From Aestuariimicrobium soli (GTDB taxonomy: Bacteria > Actinomycetota > Actinomycetes > Propionibacteriales > Propionibacteriaceae), in assembly GCF_051192575.1 (NCBI RefSeq), contig NZ_JBPJSQ010000006.1, forward strand, positions 434,001 through 498,000: a stretch of DNA of 64,000 bases. Direction: 5' to 3'. Positions 1-7,435 of this stretch are shown here, one piece after another. Each line of letters starts with the position of its first letter. Position 1 is the first letter of the stretch. Position numbers and translations under genes: made by a program. The notes below the pieces were generated by a model that saw only the letters and a program-made list of their open reading frames with translations, had not been told where the DNA came from and searched no databases.

Positions 1-704
1 AGCGAGCGCAGGGCGGCGCCCAGCGCTTCGGCGGCCGCCGCGGTGCCCGAGCTGAGGGTGCGGTCGAGCAGTCGCTGCAGGCTGGCGGCCCGGCCGAGCG
101 TGCGGACGACCACCTGCCCCCGGCGGGGTTCGACCCCCGCCTGCAGGTAGGCCCAGCTGGGAATCGTCGCCCACTGCACGGCGGTCGGCGGGCAGAACAT
201 GCCGGCGGCCGGATGGGTGGCATCCGTCCCGCTGGCCGGCCCGGGAGCCGGCGTGCCGTACCGGCGCACCAGGGTGCGGATCGCCGAGAACGCCTCGGCG
301 CCGGTCACCTTCTGCTCGAGGATCGTGGGTGCCAGCGCCTCGGCCACCAGGTGGGAGGCCCCGATCGGCCGCAGGTGCCGGCGCGCCAGCGGGCCCACCA
401 GCGGGTGGATCCGGAGCGGATGGTCCACCGGGATGCGCGCGAGGTCATCGTGGTCGCCGAGCAACCGCGGAGCCTGGTCGAGCGCCCACGCGGCGCCCTC
501 GCCCCAGGCGATCACCTCGACATCACCGCCGGCCGCCTTCACCTGCACCAGCGCGGGCCCCTCGGGCGTGGTCGTGGCTCGCCACCAGCTGCCGCGCCGC
601 TGGCGGTGGGTCAGGTCGGCACCCCGTTGATGCCGAGACAGGTTGTCGTCCAACCCCACGGCGAGCCCGACGACGAGGCGTCGCTGGGGGGCCGCGGATG
701 ACAT
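1..704 (-). CDS. DNA-3-methyladenine glycosylase family protein (partial, C-terminus beyond the left edge)
   Basis: About 234 N-terminal residues are visible; the reading frame is open to base 1. The translation carries the block TILEQKVTGAEAF followed by LVRRYGTPAPGP, which matches the conserved QKVTG/APGP region of actinobacterial AlkA-like glycosylases that excise alkylated bases in base-excision repair. The helix-hairpin-helix and catalytic Asp would lie further downstream and are not in view, so activity cannot be judged. The ATG at 704 follows a TACAGT hexamer by 7 nt, the leaderless arrangement seen at many genes here; an in-frame GTG lies three codons upstream. The next gene is divergent. 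Confidence 0.75.
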   Translation of the reverse strand, partial: MSSAAPQRRLVVGLAVGLDDNLSRHQRGADLTHRQRRGSWWRATTTPEGPALVQVKAAGGDVEVIAWGEGAAWALDQAPRLLGDHDDLARIPVDHPLRIHPLVGPLARRHLRPIGASHLVAEALAPTILEQKVTGAEAFSAIRTLVRRYGTPAPGPASGTDATHPAAGMFCPPTAVQWATIPSWAYLQAGVEPRRGQVVVRTLGRAASLQRLLDRTLSSGTAAAAEALGAALRS

Positions 705-711
705 GAGCGCC

Positions 712-717
712 ACTGTA
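712..717 (-). promoter_or_regulatory. Probable -10 hexamer (TACAGT) of a leaderless promoter
   Basis: TACAGT on the minus strand ends 7 nt before the glycosylase ATG at 704. No Shine-Dalgarno sequence is visible. Confidence 0.5.
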
Positions 718-778
718 ACCGGCCGGTCGCCGGGGGCCCGACCGCTAGGGTGGGGCTGCTGGCTCCCACCCCCGGGAG

Positions 779-820
779 TTGGCGATCGGGGGTTGGCGAT
801 CGGGGGTTGGCGATCGGGAC
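779..820. repeat. 14-bp tandem repeat, three copies
   Basis: Three consecutive units of TTGGCGATCGGGGG (the last ends in AC) occupy the divergent promoter region just upstream of the YibE/F-like gene. Each unit contains CGATCG. Confidence 0.85.
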
Positions 821-846
821 GATCGAGTATGGCGCGAGAGGCGACG

Positions 847-2202
847 ATGGCAGGTCACCACCACGGCGAATCGGACGAGCCACTCACCGATGCCCAGCGC
901 AGCCATCGGCGCTCCGCCCTCACCTACCTGCTGGCGGCGCTGATCCCGCTGGCCATCGCGACCGTGATCGGCTTGGTGGTGCTGTGGCCCGACGACGTCT
1001 CGAGCCACGTCAACACCGCCGGTATTCAAGAGGTGCTGCCCGGCACCACCACGCACGTGGGCACCATCACCGCCACCCGACAGGTCGCCTGCGAGGGTCA
1101 GGCCGGCTCCGTGCCGGGGGTCGAGTCGGCCTGCGTCGAGGTGCAGGTCACCGTCAACGACGGCCCCGACACCGGCCACCAGGAGTCGTTCACCCTCACC
1201 AATGCGCACCTGCGCTCGGGGGTCAGCGTGGGCGACAAGGTTTCGCTGTACCGCATCCCGCTCGAGGGCAGCAATCCACCCCAGGTGGCCTACTCCTTCC
1301 GCGACTTCGAGCGCACCCTGCCGCTGACGGTGTTCGCGATCGCGTTCGCCGTGGTCGTGATCGCGGTCGCCCGGCTGCGGGGGCTGCTGTCGATCCTCGG
1401 GTTGGGGTTCGCCTTCGTGATCATCGCCCGGTTCATGCTGCCGGCGCTGATCGAGGGCCGCGACCCGCTGCTGGTGGGCATCGTCGGCAGCGCGGCCATC
1501 ATGTTCGTGGTGCTCTACTTCGCCCACGGCTTCACCCTGCGGACGACCACCGCTCTGGTGGGCACGCTGTTCGGGTTGCTGCTGACGGCCGTGCTCGGCT
1601 GGGTCGGCGTGCGCTGGGCCCACTTGACCGGCATCAGTGGTGAAGACGACTACGTGCTGTCGGCCTCGTCCCCCGAACTGTTGCTCACCTCGGTGGTGAT
1701 CTGCGCGGTGATCGTGGCGGCGATGGGCGCCCTGAACGACGTCACCATCACCCAGGCCTCGGCCGTGTGGGAGCTCGCGGACACCGTCACCGACCGCCGA
1801 CGGTTGTTCCGCAGCGCCATGCGCATCGGCCGCGACCACATCGCCTCGACGGTCTACACCATCGCCTTCGCCTCGGCCGGCGCGGCCCTGCCGGTGCTGT
1901 TGCTGCTCACGATTCTCGAGCGGCCCCTGCCCGAGGTGCTCACCTCCGAGATCTTCGCCGCCGAACTGCTGCGCACCACCATCGCCTCGATCGGCCTGGT
2001 GCTGGCCGTGCCCGTCACCACCGCGGTGGGCGTGGCGGCGGTCAGCCTGGGGCGTCGTCCACCCCCGGACGAGGCGACCTCCGGCCTGGGCGACGGTTCG
2101 GGCGACGATGCCGACGACCGGACGACCGACCCGGGCGATGCTCGCTACCGCCGCCCCGACACCGTCCCACCCGACACCGCCCCCCTCGAGGAGCCCGCAT
2201 GA
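847..2202 (+). CDS. YibE/F family multipass membrane protein
   Basis: 451 aa. One N-terminal membrane helix (about residues 23-43) is followed by an extracytoplasmic domain of about 110 residues. Then come seven or so hydrophobic helices, a soluble ASAVWELADTV-type segment, and an acidic Asp-rich tail. This order matches YibE/F proteins, whose function is not established (a transport role has been suggested). The frame is open far upstream. I prefer the ATG at 847 because GAGAGG precedes it; ATG 829 is the alternative. The His-rich start (MAGHHHG) may be incidental. The stop overlaps the next start (ATGA), so the two genes are probably cotranscribed. Confidence 0.8.
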   Translation: MAGHHHGESDEPLTDAQRSHRRSALTYLLAALIPLAIATVIGLVVLWPDDVSSHVNTAGIQEVLPGTTTHVGTITATRQVACEGQAGSVPGVESACVEVQVTVNDGPDTGHQESFTLTNAHLRSGVSVGDKVSLYRIPLEGSNPPQVAYSFRDFERTLPLTVFAIAFAVVVIAVARLRGLLSILGLGFAFVIIARFMLPALIEGRDPLLVGIVGSAAIMFVVLYFAHGFTLRTTTALVGTLFGLLLTAVLGWVGVRWAHLTGISGEDDYVLSASSPELLLTSVVICAVIVAAMGALNDVTITQASAVWELADTVTDRRRLFRSAMRIGRDHIASTVYTIAFASAGAALPVLLLLTILERPLPEVLTSEIFAAELLRTTIASIGLVLAVPVTTAVGVAAVSLGRRPPPDEATSGLGDGSGDDADDRTTDPGDARYRRPDTVPPDTAPLEEPA

Positions 2203-3083
2203 GTCTGCATCTGATGCCCACCTTCGGGCGGGTCGAGCACGCCGAGATCAACGCGGATCTGGCGCGGGCCGGCGCGGGACGTCGTCCACTGGTGGCCGTG
2301 CACCGCGGCACCTTCGGGGGCACGATCGTCGAGAACACCGCGGCCGCCGTGGCCGCGGCGGTGCGTCGGGGAGGAGACCTGGTCGAGATCGACGTGGTCG
2401 CCTCGACCGACGGGCAGCTCTACTGCTTCCACACCGGCTACGAGCCCTACCACTTCGCCTCGCCCACGGGCGGCAGCGTCGTTCCCGACCTGGCGACGCT
2501 GCCGTCGTCCGAGATCGACGAGCTGCGGTACCGCTGGATCGACCCCGAGCAGCCGGTGGAGCGGTTGTCGACGGTGCTGCGCACCCAGCCGACGACGCTG
2601 CTCAACCTCGATCGGGCCTGGCCGCACTGGGAGCACCTGCTGCCGGTGCTCGCCACCGACCCGCGGCCGGGGCGGTTCCTGGTGAAGTCACCGATGTTGG
2701 ACGATCGGCTCGATCTGCTCGAGGCCAGCGACGTCGCCTTCCCCTACATGGGCATGGTGCGCACCCTCGACGACGTCGAGGCCCTGCTGGCCCGGGAGCG
2801 GCTCAACCTGGTGGCCGTCGAGGTGTTGGCCGGCGACCCCGACGACCCGTTCTGCCAGCCCGAGGTGATCGCCGACCTGAAGGACCGTGGGCTGCTGGTG
2901 TGGGCCAACAGCCTCAATCTGGCCGACGGGCTGCGCCGGTATGCGGGCTACGACGATGTCACCTCGGTGCTCTCCGACCCCGTGCTCGGGTGGGGCACGA
3001 TGCTCGCGCTCGGCATCGACATCATCCAGACCGACTGGCCCGACCTGTTGTCGAGTCATCTGCGCGACGAGGGCCTGCGCTGA
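2199..3083 (+). CDS. Glycerophosphodiester phosphodiesterase (GDPD)-like protein
   Basis: 294 aa. It has the GDPD TIM-barrel signatures: AVHRGTFGGTIVENT near residue 30 (the HRG...EN motif), DLVEIDVVASTDGQLYCFH (the E-D pair and the H) and a C-terminal GIDIIQTDWPD. Members hydrolyse glycerophosphodiesters or related phosphodiesters. No signal peptide is visible, so it is probably cytoplasmic. The spacing between the catalytic residues looks normal, but the core insert is somewhat divergent, so substrate is open. It starts in a 4-nt overlap with the YibE/F-like gene. Confidence 0.75.
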   Translation: MSLHLMPTFGRVEHAEINADLARAGAGRRPLVAVHRGTFGGTIVENTAAAVAAAVRRGGDLVEIDVVASTDGQLYCFHTGYEPYHFASPTGGSVVPDLATLPSSEIDELRYRWIDPEQPVERLSTVLRTQPTTLLNLDRAWPHWEHLLPVLATDPRPGRFLVKSPMLDDRLDLLEASDVAFPYMGMVRTLDDVEALLARERLNLVAVEVLAGDPDDPFCQPEVIADLKDRGLLVWANSLNLADGLRRYAGYDDVTSVLSDPVLGWGTMLALGIDIIQTDWPDLLSSHLRDEGLR

Positions 3084-3117
3084 CGCTGGGGGTGGTGGCG
3101 CGGGTGTCGACCCCGAT

Positions 3118-3194
3118 GTGGTCAAACCGCAGCAGCTGAGCCCGAGCGTTCGCTGGTGCGCAACGGTCGGCCTGAGCTGCTGCGGTTTGACCAC
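3118..3194. terminator. Long perfect inverted repeat (20-bp arms), probable bidirectional terminator
   Basis: The arms at 3118-3137 and 3175-3194 (GTGGTCAAACCGCAGCAGCT and its exact complement) enclose 37 nt. It sits between the GDPD-like stop and the next gene. There is no U-tract. Confidence 0.7.
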
Positions 3195-3283
3195 CACTGC
3201 GGCCGCACCTCGCCCGTGTCCCCGGCGCGAACCGATTCCGCCGGCCTGCCAGACTGGGCGGTGAACCGATCCCAGGAGCAACC

Positions 3284-4081
3284 ATGTACGCCGAGGTCAT
3301 CTCGTCCCATCAACTCACCCCCGACCTGTGGCGGGTGGTGCTCGGCGGGCCCGGTCTCGACGAGTTCAGTCCCAGTGAGTTCGCGGACTCGTACGTGAAC
3401 TGTTTCTTCGTTCCCGAGGGTGCCCCCTACACGGTGCCCTTCGACACCGACGAGACGCGCGACCTGCCGCGCGAGCAACGCCCCTTCCCGCGCCGCTACA
3501 CGGTGCGCGCGTGGGACCCCGACACCCGCCAGTTGACCCTCGACTTCGTGGCCCATGGCGAGGTCGGCTTCGCCGGCCGGTGGGCTCGCGGCGCCCGCCC
3601 CGGCGACCTGCTGCAACTGCGTGGCCCCGGTGGGGAGTACAACCCCCATGCGGACGCCGATGCCTACCTGTTCGTCGGCGACGAGTCGGCGCTGCCGGCG
3701 ATTGCGGTCGCCTGCGAGCGGGTTCCCGCGGGGCGTCCGGTCACGGTGGTGGTCGAGGTCGAGAACGCGGCCGGGCAGATCGAGCTGGCCTCCCCGGGAG
3801 CACTCACCGTGGTGTGGGTGCACCGTGAGGGCGCGGACGACCCCGACTCCCTGCTCGCGACCGCGGTGGCGGCGCTGCCGGCGCCCACCGGACGCGTGAG
3901 CGCGTTCGTGCACGGCGAGGCGATGGAGACCCGGCTGGTGCGGCGCGAGGTGCTCGCTAACGGACGAGTCGACCCCGACTGGCTGTCGTGCTCGCCGTAC
4001 TGGCGGCGCGGGCTCGACGATGAGCAGTGGCGCTCGATCAAGAAGGACTTCGTGCGCGAGACTCAGGCCGAGGTGGTCTGA
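3284..4081 (+). CDS. Siderophore-interacting protein (FAD-binding, ViuB family)
   Basis: 265 aa, normal length. The FAD-binding motif RRYTVRAWD (about residues 73-81) and GRWARGARPGDLLQLRGPGG are followed by an NAD(P)H-binding SIP domain with YLFVGDESALPAIA; the C-terminus has SCSPYWRRGLDDEQW, typical of this family. These flavoproteins reduce ferric siderophores in the cytoplasm to release iron. AGGAG lies 8 nt before the ATG. No siderophore transporter is adjacent. Confidence 0.92.
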   Translation: MYAEVISSHQLTPDLWRVVLGGPGLDEFSPSEFADSYVNCFFVPEGAPYTVPFDTDETRDLPREQRPFPRRYTVRAWDPDTRQLTLDFVAHGEVGFAGRWARGARPGDLLQLRGPGGEYNPHADADAYLFVGDESALPAIAVACERVPAGRPVTVVVEVENAAGQIELASPGALTVVWVHREGADDPDSLLATAVAALPAPTGRVSAFVHGEAMETRLVRREVLANGRVDPDWLSCSPYWRRGLDDEQWRSIKKDFVRETQAEVV

Positions 4082-4181
4082 CCGCCCTCCGGAGTGATGT
4101 CGGGCGCGGTGGCCGGGGTCAGGTCGTCAGGGGCCTGCGGGTCAGGGACTCGGTCATGTGGCGACGGCTGGAGCCCTGGCG

Positions 4182-4511
4182 TCAGGCGTACGTGGCCGGC
4201 GCTCGATGGCGGGACGAGGCACTCATCACGGCGACGCACAGCAGTGCCCAGGCGACCACCGAGACCAGCTGGCCCAGCACGGCCGACGCAAGGATTCCGT
4301 TGGTGCCCAACGCCGAGTACAGCAGCCCCTGCAGGAAGCTGATCGGCGCGCCGAGGGCCGCGAGCACCGCGGCGGCGATGCACAGCGACCGTGCCATTCC
4401 CGAGGCGCGGACGGCGGCCACGATCGCGATCGCCACCGTCACCAGCGTGCCGATCAGACCGACGACGCCGAGGATGCGGCCGAGGCCGAGAGGGCTGAGC
4501 GAGGAATCCAT
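4182..4511 (-). CDS. Small membrane protein of unknown function
   Basis: 109 aa with three predicted membrane helices (about 12-33, 43-66 and 74-97). I do not recognise the family. Its start overlaps the last 58 nt of the upstream phosphotransferase gene in another frame, which is long for an operon overlap. A later start is possible but would cut into the first helix. Confidence 0.55.
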   Translation of the reverse strand: MDSSLSPLGLGRILGVVGLIGTLVTVAIAIVAAVRASGMARSLCIAAAVLAALGAPISFLQGLLYSALGTNGILASAVLGQLVSVVAWALLCVAVMSASSRHRAPATYA

Positions 4512-5395
4512 CCCCCGATTCTCGCGGGGCAGCGGTTCATCGCCCGGGCGACGGCCTCATTGATCTCGTCGCGCTGCCGGTGCACCCGCTCGATCATCAG
4601 CACGGTGAGCAGGGCATTCTGCTCGTCCTGGTCACGCAGGAACCAGGCGAGGAAGTCCTCCTCGATGCCGATCATCAGCTCGACGGTCCGCTCCGCCTCG
4701 AGCGGCGTGACCGGGCTGACGGCGTGGTAGCCCGCCACCATCTCTTCGAACAGGGGCAGCCACTCAGCCTCTCGTCCGACCTCGAACAGGCGCGCCATGC
4801 CCGACAGGGAGCCGTAGAGCGGGTCGACCCAGCGCGGGCCGAGCTCGAGGTGGTCGGAGTCGATGTAGCCCGTGACCACCTCGCCGTCGAAGAGCACGTT
4901 GCCGGCGTGGTAGTCGCGGTGGATGATCTGCACCGGCAGCCCCTCGGTGCCGCGCCGCCGTTGACGCACGTGCAGACCGCGAGCGAGGGCCCCGGTGACG
5001 TCGATCTCGGCCATCGCGAGGTGCAGGCTGGCAGCGGCGGCACCCAGTTTGCGCATGTTGGCCCCGGCGTCGGGGGCGGTGTAGTCGCCCCAGGCAGCGC
5101 CCGGCAGTTCCGCGTAGACCAGCACCGCCTCATGGCCGAACATGACGTGCTTGGCGCCGGTGGCGGTGGGCACCAGATCGGGCACGGGCACGCCCTGCTC
5201 GGTGAGCTGCTCGAGAATCCAGGTCTCGGCCTGGATGGACGTGCGGGGACGCTTCTTCAGGTGGACGAACCCCGCCTCGGTGTCGAGCCGCAACCCCCCG
5301 CCGTTGATCTGGGCGAGGTGAATCGTGCCCAGCTGCGGCCAATGGGTGGCGAGGAAGCCCCGATCGGGCCAGCCCTCGATGGTGATGTCGTCCAT
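4454..5395 (-). CDS. Aminoglycoside phosphotransferase (APH)-type kinase
   Basis: 313 aa. The Brenner-type catalytic loop IHRDYHAGNVLF and the metal-binding YIDSDHLELG are present, with an N-terminal lobe containing GFVHLKKR. The family phosphorylates small-molecule hydroxyl groups (aminoglycosides, choline, sugars, homoserine); the actual substrate cannot be read from sequence. The start at 5395 is chosen because TACGCT lies 6 nt before the ATG (leaderless). An in-frame extension to 5455 would run through this promoter. Confidence 0.82.
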   Translation of the reverse strand: MDDITIEGWPDRGFLATHWPQLGTIHLAQINGGGLRLDTEAGFVHLKKRPRTSIQAETWILEQLTEQGVPVPDLVPTATGAKHVMFGHEAVLVYAELPGAAWGDYTAPDAGANMRKLGAAAASLHLAMAEIDVTGALARGLHVRQRRRGTEGLPVQIIHRDYHAGNVLFDGEVVTGYIDSDHLELGPRWVDPLYGSLSGMARLFEVGREAEWLPLFEEMVAGYHAVSPVTPLEAERTVELMIGIEEDFLAWFLRDQDEQNALLTVLMIERVHRQRDEINEAVARAMNRCPARIGGWIPRSALSASAASSASSV

Positions 5396-5401
5396 TCGTG
5401 A

Positions 5402-5407
5402 AGCGTA
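5402..5407 (-). promoter_or_regulatory. -10 hexamer (TACGCT), leaderless start of the APH-type kinase
   Basis: TACGCT on the minus strand, 6 nt from the ATG at 5395. Confidence 0.55.
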
Positions 5408-5453
5408 GTGATTCTTGCCCCACCCGGACGAGGGCGCGGGGCAGACTGGACGC

Positions 5454-5735
5454 ATGGCTGATGTGACCGTGACCCATGCCCCCTCCGCGTCGCGCTACGA
5501 GGTGCACTTCAACGGCGAGCTGGCGGGCTTCATCGACTATGTGCAGTCGGGCGACGTGCTCGACCTGACCCACACGGAGGTGTTCCCGCAGTTCGGCGGT
5601 CAGGGCATCGGGGGCCAGCTGGTGCAGGGCGCGCTCGACCAGATTCGCGAGGCGGGGCAGACGATCGTGCCGACGTGCCCCTTCGTGGCGACGTTCGTGA
5701 AGCGTCACCCCGACTACGCCGACCTGCTGGCCTGA
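5454..5735 (+). CDS. Small GNAT-like N-acetyltransferase (YjdJ type)
   Basis: 93 aa. It matches the compact GNAT subfamily: a sheet with ELAGFIDYVQSGDVLDLTHTEV, then the acetyl-CoA loop GGQGIGGQLVQGALDQIRE, and the terminal CPFVATFVKRHPDYADLL. Targets are unknown. The ATG at 5454 is 6 nt after CAGACT, close to the leaderless pattern. It is divergent from the kinase. Confidence 0.88.
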   Translation: MADVTVTHAPSASRYEVHFNGELAGFIDYVQSGDVLDLTHTEVFPQFGGQGIGGQLVQGALDQIREAGQTIVPTCPFVATFVKRHPDYADLLA

Positions 5736-5760
5736 CGGTCGTCCCCACCCCTGGCGGGAG

Positions 5761-5792
5761 TTGTCCACAGGGGTTATCCACACTGTGGAAAA
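5761..5792. promoter_or_regulatory. Cluster of three DnaA-box-like 9-mers
   Basis: TTGTCCACA (5761-5769), TTATCCACA (5774-5782) and, on the other strand, TTTTCCACA (5784-5792) lie within 32 bp. The first two match consensus DnaA boxes exactly. No dnaA, dnaN or AT-rich unwinding element is nearby, so this is a possible DnaA-binding or titration site, not an origin. Confidence 0.5.
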
Positions 5793-5829
5793 CCACAGGC
5801 GTGTAATTCCACACGTGTGAGACCCCCGC

Positions 5830-5914
5830 CCATCCCGACGTAGCTTCAGTTGATGCACATGGCTTCGGTTCTGGGCCGAAGCCATGTGCACCAACTGAAG
5901 CCAAGTCGGGATGG
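5830..5914. terminator. 39-bp imperfect inverted repeat, probable terminator
   Basis: The arms at 5830-5868 and 5876-5914 pair at 36 of 39 positions around a 7-nt loop. It lies between the GNAT gene and the NUDIX gene. Confidence 0.7.
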
Positions 5915-5998
5915 CCCCCCGCACGGGATGGCGGGACGAGATGGCCGGGGACGAGATGGGCCGCGTCGGGGCCCGGGCGGCCGTGAGAGGGTGGGAGC

Positions 5999-6547
5999 GT
6001 GAGCGCTCCCGAGATCAGGTTCTGCCGCGTGTGCGGCACCGCGATGGAGCGGCGCATCCCGCCGATGGAAGACCGCCTTCGTCCGGTGTGCCCTGCGTGC
6101 GGCTACGTCGACTACGTCAACCCGATCAACGTGGTCGGCACGATCCCGACCTGGAACGCGGGCCGCACCGTGCTGCTGTGTCGGCGCAACATCGAACCCC
6201 GCAAGTACTTCTGGACGCTGCCCGGCGGCTTCCTCGAGCTCGGCGAGTCGATCAGCGACGGCGCCGAACGCGAGACCCGTGAGGAGGCCGGCGCCCGCGT
6301 GCACCTGCAGGGGTTGTTCACGGCCATCGACGTGATCAAGGCTGGCCAGCTGCACCTGTTCTTCCGCGCCTCCCTCGACGACCTCGACCTCTCCCCCGGC
6401 ATCGAGACCATCGAGAACAAGCTCTTCGACGTCGCCGACATCCCCTGGGAGAAGCTGGCCTTCCGCACCGTGCGACTCACATTGCGGCACTACCTCGACG
6501 ACCTCGAGCGGGGCGAGTTCTCTCTCCACCGGGACTCGATCAGCTGA
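5999..6547 (+). CDS. Zinc-ribbon NUDIX hydrolase
   Basis: 182 aa. An N-terminal zinc ribbon (FCRVCG and CPACG, about residues 8-37) precedes a NUDIX fold with the full box GFLELGESISDGAERETREE, so catalytic residues are intact. This layout resembles NADH-pyrophosphatase-like and related NUDIX enzymes that cleave nucleoside diphosphate-linked compounds. The GTG start follows GGGAG. The stop codon lies within a 17-bp tandem repeat. Confidence 0.88.
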   Translation: MSAPEIRFCRVCGTAMERRIPPMEDRLRPVCPACGYVDYVNPINVVGTIPTWNAGRTVLLCRRNIEPRKYFWTLPGGFLELGESISDGAERETREEAGARVHLQGLFTAIDVIKAGQLHLFFRASLDDLDLSPGIETIENKLFDVADIPWEKLAFRTVRLTLRHYLDDLERGEFSLHRDSIS

Positions 6548-6594
6548 GGGACTCGCTCAGCTGAGGGACTCGCTCAGCTGAGGGACTCGCTCAG
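6544..6594. repeat. 17-bp tandem repeat spanning two convergent stop codons
   Basis: Three exact copies of CTGAGGGACTCGCTCAG; each is itself a small hairpin (CTGAG...CTCAG). The first unit supplies the TGA of the NUDIX gene and the last supplies the TGA of the convergent YesL-like gene. It may act as a bidirectional terminator. Confidence 0.85.
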
Positions 6595-7349
6595 CTCACG
6601 TCGCCCTGGGCACCCCGCCGCTGGTTCTCCTGCTGCAGGGCTCGCCAGCGCAACTCCAGGTCGTCCGGGTCGCCCGCCTCACCGTCCTCGGCGTGGGGGT
6701 CGAGCTGTTCCCGCCACGGACGAACGCCCAGCCAGTCCCCCACCAGCCACGCCGGCACGCTCGTGCCGACCGCCACCGTCAACGGCGGGAAGAACACCAC
6801 CGGGGACGACACCAGCAGCACCACCGGGGTGAGCCAGGCCCGCAGCGGCCGCTGCTTCAGCAGCATGGCGGCCAACTGCAGCACCTCGGTGCGGGTCGCC
6901 GTCAGCGGGCGTGCCGAGGCGGCGCCGGTGTAGGCGGCCATCAGCACCGTCAGCACCCACACGATCGGGGTGATGAAGCCGATCACGGCGACCCTGGTGC
7001 CCGAACCCACGTGCGCGGCCGCCCAGATGTTGGCCGCCGTGCCGAGCACCACGATCCACGCGAGCAGCGAGATCGGCAGGTCACGCCGCCACGTCTGTTG
7101 CACCTGCCGCCACACGGTGGCCCAGCCCTCGTCCGCGTGTCGGTTGAGCGAGGTGACCACGCGCATCACCCCCGCCAGCCCGGGAATCGTGAGCACCACC
7201 GCGAGCACGGCCACCAAGGCGGCCCAGTTGGACGAGAAGAAGGCCGACGGCTTGCGCAGGAAGCCCATCAGCTGCGAGGTGCGGGTCGGGCCGGTCCGCG
7301 CGGGCTTGGAGCCAGCCTTGGCCCGGCGCCCGGACGACGTGGATGCCAT
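6591..7349 (-). CDS. YesL/DUF624-like membrane protein
   Basis: 252 aa with a basic N-terminus and five or so hydrophobic helices. Its small multipass layout, including a conserved-type segment with WRQVQQTWRRDLPIS, and its place after a sugar ABC importer match the YesL (DUF624) family, whose members often sit in carbohydrate-uptake operons; their role is unknown. The C-terminal 50 residues are hydrophilic. It is the last gene of the importer operon, separated from the permease by a hairpin. Confidence 0.6.
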   Translation of the reverse strand: MASTSSGRRAKAGSKPARTGPTRTSQLMGFLRKPSAFFSSNWAALVAVLAVVLTIPGLAGVMRVVTSLNRHADEGWATVWRQVQQTWRRDLPISLLAWIVVLGTAANIWAAAHVGSGTRVAVIGFITPIVWVLTVLMAAYTGAASARPLTATRTEVLQLAAMLLKQRPLRAWLTPVVLLVSSPVVFFPPLTVAVGTSVPAWLVGDWLGVRPWREQLDPHAEDGEAGDPDDLELRWRALQQENQRRGAQGDVS

Positions 7350-7384
7350 GGGGTGCAGTCTTCCTGATGGTGGCGGGGAAACCG

Positions 7385-7416
7385 AACTGCCCGGGTGAGG
7401 AGACACCCGGGCAGTT
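7385..7416. terminator. Hairpin between permease and YesL-like genes
   Basis: Perfect 13-bp arms (AACTGCCCGGGTG / CACCCGGGCAGTT) around a 6-nt loop. There is no T-tract. It may reduce expression of the YesL-like gene relative to the importer. Confidence 0.65.
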
Positions 7417-7435
7417 GGCTGGTGGAGGGACGACG

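Noticed and set aside
3118..3194. Insertion-sequence terminal repeats
   Set aside because: Only 37 nt lie between the arms; no transposase and no target duplication is visible.
5761..5792. Chromosomal replication origin
   Set aside because: Only three boxes, no AT-rich unwinding region and no dnaA or dnaN nearby.
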